This document shows positions 10,828-22,800 of a stretch of DNA of 64,000 bases, piece by piece. Position numbers and translations under genes: made by a program. Location: contig JAIGNY010001647.1 in assembly GCA_020152595.1 (NCBI GenBank), forward strand, positions 1,701,001 to 1,765,000, read 5' to 3'. The stretch comes from Chiridota heheva. Lineage: Eukaryota > Echinodermata > Holothuroidea > Apodida > Chiridotidae. Below the pieces are notes generated by a model. The model saw only the letters and a list, made by a program, of their open reading frames with translations. It was not told where the DNA came from and made no database searches. Position 1 is the first letter of the stretch, and each line of letters opens with the position of its first letter.

Positions 10828-13800
10828 GTTTGTAAATAGGAATTGCTAAATTGAATTTTAATGGCACAATGAATAGCAAAGGGATATCTTTACTGAATTA
10901 GTTACTTAAGAAATTCTTCTTTCTTCCCAAAATGCAAGTCACTTGCAGTTCAAGTTTTCTTCACGAATTTGGAAGTTTGTTCAAGCGTGGAATTTTGTTT
11001 GAAATCCTTTGTACATTTAGGTTGTATCAAATGGCAAATAATAATTTGTAGATACTGTAGTACCTATAGGCTATGTATGGATTTTTTCTTTTGTGTTTTT
11101 CTGTTGTATACATTGCTCGGTTTCTTGCTGTCATCCAGCACAGGCAATGAGCCTTTGCATTCTATGCAGGTTTGGCAGGGTTATAATGATAAAAATATGA
11201 AAAGTTCTTGTCCGCCAGTATCCATAAAAAATAAAGATGCTTGTGACACAGATGCACAAAAATGCAAAACTTATTCAGAACTAACATTAAACTCCCAATT
11301 TTAACATAAATAAACTTTAAGGATTTTTAATCTGAACCCTTGATATGAGCAATGTCTTTAACAATGACTAATGAATGACTTCAATGAATGAAAGGATTAG
11401 TTCAGTGGTCAAGCATGTCCATCTTATGTGAAAGAGGACTTCAAAAGAAACAAAATAGTGAAGAAAGCTTTCCAAAATCTTATTCCGCAAAGGAGATACT
11501 TAAGTTAAAAGTTTGGTATATTTCTGTAGAAACGACTGAAATCAGACTAGTTGTGATGTCACAGCCTGGAAGAAAGTTTATTTAATTTTTCACAATTTGA
11601 ATTATTTTTCCTCAAACTTTCTTTTGGTGGTATATTATAAATACTTTTCCTAGATTCAGTTTTACTACTTTTTTGACATATCGTATGGTTTAGCCACCGT
11701 AAAAATCGCAGGACAAAATATGATAGAATACATAAAGACTTTAAGGAATCTGAGGCTGTGACATCACAACTAGTCTGATTTCAGTCTTTCCTACACAAAT
11801 GTTACCAAACTTTAAAGTTGAACATCTCCTAAATGGAATAAGATTTTTAAGTGCTTTCCTTACTGTTTTGTTTCTTTTGAAGTCCTCTTTCATATAAGAT
11901 GGACTTTCTTGACCACTGAACTAATTCTTTAAGATTCAGAAAAATTAAATGGATAAAACACTTTACAGATAAACATTTTTGAATTGAAGCTTAGATACTT
12001 AAGAAAAAGTGTGGGCTGAATAATATTCAACTGGTGAGATAGGGAGGAGTGAAGGAGACACTGGATGATATATGCAAAATCAGTTTAACCAGGGAGATAA
12101 TATTCTTCCAAATAACATCTTCCTGATATAACTGAATTGATGGGCGATATGAGATGCCTTTACTCGCTAGATACCTTTACTCGCTGTTCACACTAGGAAT
12201 TGAAATTTGAGAAGGAATTAAATTATTGGTTAGATCAACTAATCTGTGCTGGGATTTACATATCATATGAATTCTGATAACAGGGGAAATCCCTCTATTC
12301 CTCTCACTAATGTGAACACTGCCTTTACCACTCCTGTTACTAAGACATATGAGCAGTATTTAAAAGGATATTTTAGTCATAAGCACGTTCATCTCGAATA
12401 CTTAAGGACATTGGGAACAAAATTTGACTCAACATTCATATTCAATCAAGTATATTTTGAATTTGAGAACTCTAATAGATTTTGTTTCAGGCTAAAAATG
12501 ACAGATAAGCTCACAATGTATTTGGGGTCATGGTGTAGATTGGGGCCATGGTGTAGATTGGGGTCATGGTGTAGATTGGGGCCATGGTGTTGAATGGGGC
12601 CATGGTGTAGATTGGGGCCATGGTGTAGATTGGGGCCATGGTGTAGATTGGGGCCATGGTGTAGATTGGGGCCATGGTGTAGATTGGGGCCATGGTGTTG
12701 ATTGGGGCCATGGTGTAGATTGGGGCCATGGTGTAGATTGGGGCCATGGTGTAGATTGGGGCCATGGTGTAGATTGGGGCCATGGTGTAGATTGGGGCCA
12801 TGGTGTAGATTGGGACCATGGTGTTGATTGGGGCCATGGTGTTGATTGGGGCCATGGTGTAGATTGGGGCCATGGTGTAGATTGGGGCCATGGTGTGGAT
12901 TGGGGCCATGGTGTTGATTGGGGCCATGGTGTAGATTGGGGCCATGGTGTAGATTGAATATTCTCTGCTTCATACTTTAAAGTGTACTTATTGAAAAGAT
13001 CAAGTCCATGATTTCCCCAGAAATTGTCTTCATGTGAAGGAAAAAGTGAAAATTCCTTTTCCTACAGATTGGTTGTGTCTTAAATGTAACCTTGCACACA
13101 TATGCCTGCTTTCTCTTTCTGAAGAAAATTTGATTGTTAATTGATTTTAGTCAAATCTAATATAGGTTCGAATGTAGGTAACTCAAGGAAAACGTCCAAG
13201 GCAAAGTGAAATTATCACTGCAGGCATTATCTGAAGGAGACACTGGCTCCATTAAAGAGAAATTCAAAAAAATTAGTCTAAAATGAAGGCATTTGGAATC
13301 AAATATAGCATCTATTTTCATCGACAATTAAAGTGAGCACATGTAATTGTGATAAGCGAACAATGAAGACTAATATGGTCATCTCATATCATTGATTCTT
13401 GTGGCTGTATAAGGTCTATAGACATGTCGTAGCCTCAAGTAAATTTATACACCTTACAACAGGTCAAAAATCTGAAATTAACACACACAAAATGGGGGTT
13501 GAGTTATAAGATTTTACATCTTACAAATGATCAAGAATGTCATCAAAATTCTTGTACAATTGTTACAACAATGTAGTACAGAACTGTAGTGGCCTATTGG
13601 AAAGGCACAGTAAACTTAAAAGTTAATTAATTAAAAACCATTGTTGTTGAAATTGTGCTATGGCAATACTGTGCTGCCTTGGTGGGTGCTAATGGCCCTG
13701 AAAAATTACCAGGCAAAACATTAAAATGATTTTTTTTTTTTACATGAATAATTTTCTAAACATTTGAAGCTGTGATATGGCAGCTTGATGGCCCAGTCAC

Positions 13801-16800
13801 TCTTAAATCCTCAAACTGTAGTGTGGATCAATTACTCTTTGTTGTATAACTTTCTTCCACTATACAACAAAAATTATATATTTCAAAAGCAGTCTCCATG
13901 GTTACACATCATAATTTTTGTTACCATAATTTTTGTTACATTGTAAACTTGTATGGGCTCATATAATTAAAAACCAACTAAAGATCTCAAATTTTCTATG
14001 GAATTTGGAGAGTGAAAATATTCTATTCACAAATATTAAATTTACTGTATGTCCACAGACCTTACAAGGCTTTACAATGTTCATGACAATTGTTTGGATC
14101 AATTTTGTAACATGCTTGTTTCCTGATTTTTTTTTTTTATTGAGGTGAGGTGATTGCGATAAGCGAGGGACACACAGTAAAAAGCTACATTGTGTATATA
14201 ATCTGAATAGGTCAATTCATCAAAAATGAATGCCAACCGAGCGTATTAAACAAAAGTATTAATAAAAATCAAACAGAAAAAAATTGATTAATAAATGGAT
14301 ACTCCTGTGATAGTATACGTATATGTCAAATTTAGGTTGCACTCATTGCTGATTCTGTAGGGGAATAGTTCGGTACCAGTGTGAAGATATATTATGTAAA
14401 TAATGGAAATGGTCACTTTATCTGTGGAGTTCTCACCCTTATTATTATAATTATGTCAGAAGTAGGTCAAATTGCTGGCGCATTCACGTTCTGAGTTTGG
14501 GCTTTTTACATAATTAGAGAAGAAATATGAGAGAGTATTTCTTCAAAAGGACATCGTAAAGTGTCATTAAGTGAAACATGATCTTTCTTACCTTCTAAAC
14601 CAAATCAATATCGATTAATAGTATGCGGTGGTAAGTGGGAAGTATCAGATTCTTTTAAGCCATATCACTTTTTTATTTTTGCAGAATATAGAGTTTCTTT
14701 TGATGAGTTCCTGCCAATTTTTACATCTTTACGCACGAAGAACCAGCAAGGAACTGTGGAGGATTTTGTGGAGGGTCTGAGGGTATTTGACAAAGACGGA
14801 AATGGTACCATCAACTCTGCTGAGTTGCGCCATGTTCTTGTCAGTCTTGGTAAGTCCTAGTGTTGGCATTGTAAGGGATAGAGTTTTTTTTGATGACTTT
14901 CAATTTTTACATCTTTATGCAAGAAGGAACTGTGGAGGATTTTGTGGAGGGTCTGAGGGTATTTGACAAAGATGGAAATGGTACCATCAACTCTGCTGAG
15001 TTGCGCCATGTTCTTGTCAATCTTGGTATTAAAGTCCCGGTGTTGTCATTGTAAGGGAGAACATTTTAATGATAGAAAGGAGAGAGAAGCCTTATTTGGA
15101 ATGTTTATAGATCCTTTTTGGTCTATTATTGGCTTAGCAATTTATGAATATGAGGACCATTAGATCAGTGTCTGAAAGGTAAAAGCTAAAATTTGATCGG
15201 AAGAAGAAAATTGCATGATAACGTTGGAAAATGTGTTGATGAATAGCGGAAGTGGATTGCAGAATAACTGAATGATGAGAGAATGAAATACATGGTTGGT
15301 AGATAACTGGCCATTACTTTTTGAAAATAGAATGATAATTGATTCATATCAAGGTTATAAATGTAAAGAAATTATAAGCCAGAGACTGAAGAGGTAGTGG
15401 TAATGTGAATAGAACCTGGGTTATAAGTGGGTTTATTCAGAAATAAGAACTGGATGGATAACAAGGAAATGAAATCAAGTTGATAATGAAATAGAAGTTG
15501 ATTGACTGTTGTAAGGAAATACCATAAGAAATAGCTGTACTAGTTTTGGAAATTAGTTGATGACGACATAATAAACGGAAGAACTGCAAATGACTGGAGA
15601 ATGAAAGTGGCAAGGAAATGAAACATTCTTAATGAACGGTCAAGCTTGTATTAATGCAATCGGTATAAGGAATGAATCGGTTTGAAATATGACCAATTGG
15701 AGAAGAGAAACTTATTAATAAGTGTACAATACTGTGATACAATCCTATTTCTTCAGTGAAATAAGAGTGAGGAGTGAAATAAAAGCAATTTGACATGGAC
15801 ATTTCAAGCAAAAAGGATGATGTGGGTGATGAATGGTAATATATTGATTGAAATAAATGTTTTTTAATTTGTGCTCTATTGATTCCCTCTGGGTAAACTT
15901 GTAGCTTATTATTCCTTGGCCAACGAAGTTGGGGAAAAGGGAAAATAGCATCTTTACCGTCCGTCCGTTTGTCTGACCTTATGCATTGTTCAACTGGGGA
16001 ACAAAAGATTTCTACCCACAGAAAAAAATTCCAACTGTTTTTATGAAAAGAAATTTATATAAAGGAGAACAAATGCATTCCAGACTTAAATAGCAATTAA
16101 AGGATTTGTGCTGGCATGAAGAAAAAAAGCTGAACAATAGAGCTGACGATTTAATAGAATTGATAATTAAGTGTCTTGGGAATGAATAGCAAAATAACAA
16201 TGCATTTTAGACTTAAATAGCAATTAAAGGATTTCTTCTGGCTTATAAAAAACAGAACAATTGGGCAAAAAACACTAAATCTTTGCTAAATAGAGCACTT
16301 GGAAATATAATAGACTTTATGATAATCTCCAAATTAATCTGCAATGAATTTTTATTCTGATTTGGTAGATAGATCATCCATATCTGGTTTATAAGTGGAA
16401 AAAAAAGGTTCATTACGTTTTTATTGGGAGTGTCAGATTTAAGTTATGGTTGGGGGAGGGGAGCTGTGGTGCAATAGAGTGAGTGGCGGTTATAGTGAAG
16501 GTTGGAATGATGAGTTGGTTAAGAGTATATTTGGTAGATGAGGGGATGGCAAAAGGTGGGTTGGTGTAGTAGGTGAATGGAGGATGGTAGGTGAATGGGG
16601 GATGGTAGCTGAATGGAGGATGGTAGGTGAATGGGGGATGGTAGGTGAATGGATGATGGTAATTGAATGGGGGATGGGAATGGAGGATGGTAGGTGAATG
16701 GAGGATGTCATCTGGATTTCAGGTGGGATGGCATATGGGATAGGATGGTATGTGGGATAGGAAAGTATGGCCTATAGAACAGGGTGGGATGGCATGTGGT

Positions 16801-19800
16801 ACAGGAAGGGTTGGCATGTGGGACAGGGAAGGTTAACAGTGAAGTTGTTCTGGGGTTCCCTAGATTATTGAAATGTGTAATTGCACTCAACAGGATGGCA
16901 CGTGGTACCAGGAAGGATGACATGTGGTACCAGGAAGGATGACATGTGGGACAGGGTGGCATGATATATGGGACAGGATGTCAAGGCATATGGTGGAATG
17001 CCATCTTGATTACAGGTGTGATGGCTTATGGGTCATGTGGTGGAACGGTATCTGGATTTCCTGTAGGGAGGGTTGTATGATGGGACGTCATGTGGAACAG
17101 AGGGTGGGATGACAGAAATCATGTAATTAGCAGCGAGGGGAATTGAATCATTTGCGATTTTGGGTTTTGTTTTAGACAAGGCTTGTCTTTTGCTCTTTAA
17201 ACAGGCGAAAGGTTGAATGATGATGAGGTTGACAGCTTGATATTAGGAATGGAAGACTCACAAGGACAAATCAATTATGAAGGTATGTTTATTTAATTCA
17301 TTCATTTGGTATGGACAAATGACTTTTAATTCATTATTATAAATGATGTTAGGATAATGTTTAAATCAGCATTCTTGCATGGATTTTCGGAAGATTACAC
17401 TCTTTACCATCTGAGATTTTTTAATTCCCCATGACCATACTTTAAACTAACCAATGCCATAGGTAAAGGTGGAAAAATCATCATCAACCTTGGCTTCATA
17501 TTACCTCCTTTAGATCCATAATGCTTAGCTCAATGGGAGAAAATGGCAGATGTTATGAGAAATGATTCCAGCTTGAAGCTAGGTCTTTTTGTCAAATGTT
17601 CTACCATGAATCCAACTTTTGCTGTCTCCATGTGCTTAATCAATTTATTTATGAACTAATTAAGATGCGATAACGACCTAGAGATTGACGATTTAATCTT
17701 CAGAATGAGGTGTTTAGATTCTGGAATGAGTATCTATGCATAGAGTATAATCATTATCATTGAGTGGATGTCTTCTATTGTGATATAAACACACAATGAT
17801 TTACATGCATATATTTCTTTATATGTCACACATGCTGTGAAACATGTTTGAGTCATGCCCCATCCTCCGTAAAAATAGCAAAATAAAAACAGCTTTTGTG
17901 GAAACAATAAGAAAGTGTTAGCTAAATTGATCTGAAAGACAGTTTAACATTTGGCAGGAAACAACAGACTTGAGTTTCTATATTTGCAGAAAATAATTTT
18001 GTGGTAGGACATTTACAGATTATATTGGTAGTTAAAAAGATTAGGGCCGGTATTTGAAGAAAGAAGATACAAGGTACAATTTGCATTTCACACATTTCAA
18101 AAAGTTTGTTGATGATTTTATTTTTAGTAGAAATATTCCAAGTTTCAAAAGACATTTAAATACCATAGCCTAGAGAATGGTAAAATTGCTTTTACTCACA
18201 AACAAATAATATTCTCCTTAATTTACAAACCTATACTAAATATATCTTAAATCAAATGTCAGGTAATGTTATTTTTTTAAGATGGATCACATTTTCTTAA
18301 ATAGAGGAAGAAGTTGATACAAGTGTATATATCATCAAACCAGCAATGCGTGAACTTCTGGTTTGATTCTGCGGTATTAGATTGAGTGTCGGAATGACTT
18401 TGACACCTCCTATCTCACCAGGGAATGCTCGTAATTTGTCACAAATGATTAAATGGAATTCTGTCACTTTTTCCATGAAGTCATTAGAAGAGAGTTTCAT
18501 CTGGGTCTTGGATTGTATACTTCAGCAAATGTTATTAAGCACATAACATATATGGTAACATTGAATGACAGCATTTATTTATGTCATGGGAATGTCGTGC
18601 ACAGCAAATATACTCGTAGTCCATGGTATTGATTAATAGCTAGTATATCAATTGATATAAATGTTTTGATTGACTATTTATTAGAAAGAGGAAAAGTTAC
18701 ATGGTGAAAGTGACGGTACAGTAATTCTTATTGGTTTGAATGAATGAGTTGGCACAGCAAATATATTTGTACCATCACCGATATTTCTTATACTCGTAGT
18801 CCATGGTATTGATTAATAGCTAGTATATCAATTGATATAAATGTTTTGATTGACTGATTATTAGAAAGAGGAAAACTTACTTGGTGAAAGTGACGATACA
18901 GTAATTCTTTATTGGTTCGAATGAATGAGTTGGGACAGTAAATTTGATTATTGTGCCTAATGATAACACTGATATCAAAATGTGAAAGTTTTAAATCTTC
19001 ATATTGTTTTATTTCTAAACAAATTATTTGGCGTTTCTGTGAAGTTTTCTTTAGGATGGGTACTTCTATTGATGGAGTTGCACTTTGCTGACGATTGAGG
19101 TTTATGGGTTGCCATATTCACAGTATTAACATGACGTTATTTATCACTACATTGATGATATTTTACTCAAATTGCAATAATTTTCCTTGTTATTCACAAG
19201 TTCCCATTTGTCAAAGCATTATGATGAGTTCAGTTGTGTCACAAATGGAGGAAAAGAGGGGGGGGGCACATTCCCCTAACTTAATCAGTTCATTGGAGAC
19301 CTTACAACAATGCCCTTTGCTGTAGGGAGCACTAAAATTAATTCTGGAAAAAGAATTACGAGGATGCCTTAAGTCAGGCTTTAGGTTTTCGTAATTCGCC
19401 TATACCATTATCATGTGGCAAGAAATATTACTTCTTTTTACATCATTCACCTCACCTCACCTAGTCTCTTCAGGCCTCTGGCCCATAAAGCTGCAGTGCA
19501 CTCTCTCCACTGGACTCTTGTTATTTGCATCTTGTCTGGCTTCTGTCCACAAGCCCATTCCATCACTTTCCTCTCCTTCTCGACTGTCCTTCTCCAGGTC
19601 ATTCTAGGAAGACCAACTTTCCTTCTCCCCTCTGGTTTCCACGTCATAGCTGTCACACAGTGCTTAATAGTGCTCATGCTCATCACATGACCAATCCACC
19701 TCCACCTTCTTTTTACTTCAGTGCTGATTTTGTCATGTTTAGTGATTCTCAGTATTTCATTGTTAGATATTACATATGGCCATCTGATCTTCAAAATTCT

Positions 19801-22800
19801 CCTGTATCATTTGAAGATAAATGTATCCAGCTTTTTATTATCTGCTACATTAACTCTCTATGTCTTGCAACCATACAAGAGTACAGACTTAACAAGAGAG
19901 TTAAAGTTGTATTTTTGTATTTATTGAGAATGTGCTTGAGTTCCATATCTTATTTTACTTCACAAATGCTACTCTTGCTTTAGAGATTCTGTTTTGGATA
20001 TCTTCCTCGCCACCACTTTATAAGCTTACTGTTGCACCAAGGTATCTGAACTTGTTTACTTCATTTAGTTGTTGGTTATCAATATAAACTTTCTTTGCAC
20101 ATTTGCTGTTAACTTTCATGAGCTCTGTCTTATCCTTATTAATTCTTAGCCCAGTTTGTGCAGCATACTGATTGAGCCTGGTCACTTTGGTTTACATGTG
20201 TTGATATGTAGATGAAAGTCGAGCGATATCATCAGCAAAATCTAAGTCCTTAAGGGTTGACATGAATTTCCATTTAATTCCATTCCTCTTATCATCAGTC
20301 GTTTTTCTCATCACCCAGTCTACCACCATCAGAAAAAGAAACCTGACATTATATCACCTTGCTTTACACCACTTTTTGACTTGAAGCCATTCAGATTCCA
20401 TACCACCATCTGCACATTCACTGTCTTCATATAACCCTTTAATCAAACATATTATCTTTTGTGGAAAACCATAGGCTGCCATTATTTTCCAGAGGCTTTC
20501 TCTGTACACTAAGTCAAACGCCTTCTCGAAGTCAACAAAGGCGATATATACGGTTGACTGCCATTCAGCTACCTGTTCTAGAATGTTGCACAGGATGAAA
20601 ATTTGCTCAGTGATACTCCTTCCTCTTCTCAACCCAGCCTGTTCATCTCCCATCTTACTTTCAACACCGTTTCTAATTCTGTCGATTGACCCTTTCTGAC
20701 ATTAAACCGCTTGTAGTGTCCCTTGTTCGTGGCCGCTGGCAAACATCATGGGACTCTTAAATTGATAACAAACTCCACGTCATCCAGCCCACCATTCCGA
20801 TCAAACCTACCATTCACAATCTATCCTGTGTCGACAACGTCCACATTACCCGCCTTAGAATAGGTCACACCCACCTCACTCACTCCCACCTCCTTATTGG
20901 CTCCCCCCACCTCTCTGCAACAATTTCCATTGCACCCTCACAGTCCATTGCATTCTCCTTGCTTTCCCCCTGTACAACCTTCCCAGAGCTTCCCTCGCTG
21001 CCCACAACTCAATAGCCGGGCTCTTTCAACAACAAAAAAACCCACATAAAATTATCTCCTTCCTTCATCATGCTTCCCTCTACAACCATATTTAATCCTC
21101 CTTCCCCAACCCCTCTCTCTACATTATTTGTTCACCCATACACCTCTCTCGATCCCAGCTTTCTGGCTTTTGGTTCTCGTGTTTCGCTCAATCTCCCCTG
21201 TTTACTCTCCTTCCTACCTCTGGAATGATCTAACCTCTTAGGCACAATTTGATCCTTGCTGTTGTGGTGCCGTTAAACTCTCTCATACAAACAAACAAAC
21301 TGTCGATTAAAACTCTTCCAAATACTTTGCTTGGTATGGATGTTAAGGTTATTCTGTGCCAGTTATTGCATACAGTAGTATTGCTTTCAGGTATTTTTGT
21401 TATCAGTCCTTGCTTCCATGATTTTGGTATAACTTCCTTTTCCCATACAACTCTGAACAGCTCTTCAAGCCATAATACTGATGTGCATATATCAGCTTTT
21501 GAACAACTCAGCAGTTATATTATCCTTGCCTGCAGCTTTGTTATTCTTTAGCTTCATCAATGCCTCTTTTATTTCACTTCTTGTAATACAACTCATACTG
21601 ATTTTGTCTATTTCAGGGTCACATGTTATGTTAGGAACTGGAAAAATAGGGTCTGGTCTATTCAGTATTTCCTCTAAATGCTCTTTCCACCTCTCTCTTT
21701 TCTTTTTCATGCGTTAATAGATTTCCATCCTTGTCTCTTATAGCACTCCCAACCTTGGTCCTTTCATTGCAAATTGTTTTGGTTATTTTGTAAAGCTCTC
21801 TCATTCTGCCATTGCTAGAGCTGCTTCCTCTGCAGATGTAGCAAAGTCGTCAACCCACTTTCTTTTATCTCTCCTTAAGCTTTTCTTCACATCTTTGTCA
21901 TTTTCAGCATACTTAGCTCTCATAATATCTTTAATTCTATTTGACTTGGCATTCTCAATCTTAACCTTTAGCTGTTTTCTCTCCTCAACACATTTCCAAT
22001 TTTCTCTGCTGATCCATGGCTTTGAGCCCTTCTTTTTGTACCCAAGGACCTTTTAGCAGCCCCATTGTATACCTCTTTATATGTCTGCCACTTACTCTCA
22101 ACTTCTTCAATGTTATCAGCTACTTCAGTCTCACCACAGCAGTCTTGTAAAACTTCATATCTATTTCATAGTTCATCCAAAAACTCTTCTTTGATTGCTG
22201 GTTGCTGTAACTTGATGGTATCATACTTAGGCCGACATGTCTTTGTTATCGGTTTCCCTTTCAGTTTCAATCAGATCCTGGTCAGTATCAAGTGGTGATT
22301 ACTTGAAATGTCAGCTTCTCTCATCACTTTTGTGTCTAATATGGAGGTTCTGTGTTGCTTTGTTACAAGCACATGATCAATTTGGTTCTTTTTCCTCCTT
22401 CCTGGGGAAGTCCAGGTCTGTTTATGAATGAGTTTATGTGGGAAAATTGTGCCAGTCACCAATAAATTGTTGATACCACAGAAGTCCAAAAGCCTTTCAA
22501 CATTAGCATTCCTTTCACTAATGCCATGCTTTCCAATAACATTATCATAATCATCATTATTACATCCTACTCTGACATTCAAGTTGCCATTATGATTAAT
22601 AGGTCATACTTGGGAACTCCATCTACCAGGGCTTGTAACTGATCATAAAAAGCTTCCTTGTCATCATCAGTTGCATCATTTGTTGGAGCATATACTTGAA
22701 TGATTGACAGTTTAATATACTTTAAGAAAACCTTGCATAAATCAACCTCTCATTTATAGGTTTCCATTCTAATAGTGTTTGTTCACCTTTCTTTGATAAC

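Noticed and set aside
12446..12973. Minus-strand 175-aa HHGPNL-repeat protein
   Set aside because: Entirely produced by an 18-bp minisatellite; a second minus frame and part of a plus frame are equally open, and there is no conserved non-repeat domain.
16490..17112. Pro/Ser/His-rich minus-strand ORFs
   Set aside because: Translations of G-rich minisatellites.
21249..22431. Plus-strand open frames of 60-100 aa
   Set aside because: Shadows of the minus-strand LINE endonuclease and RT.
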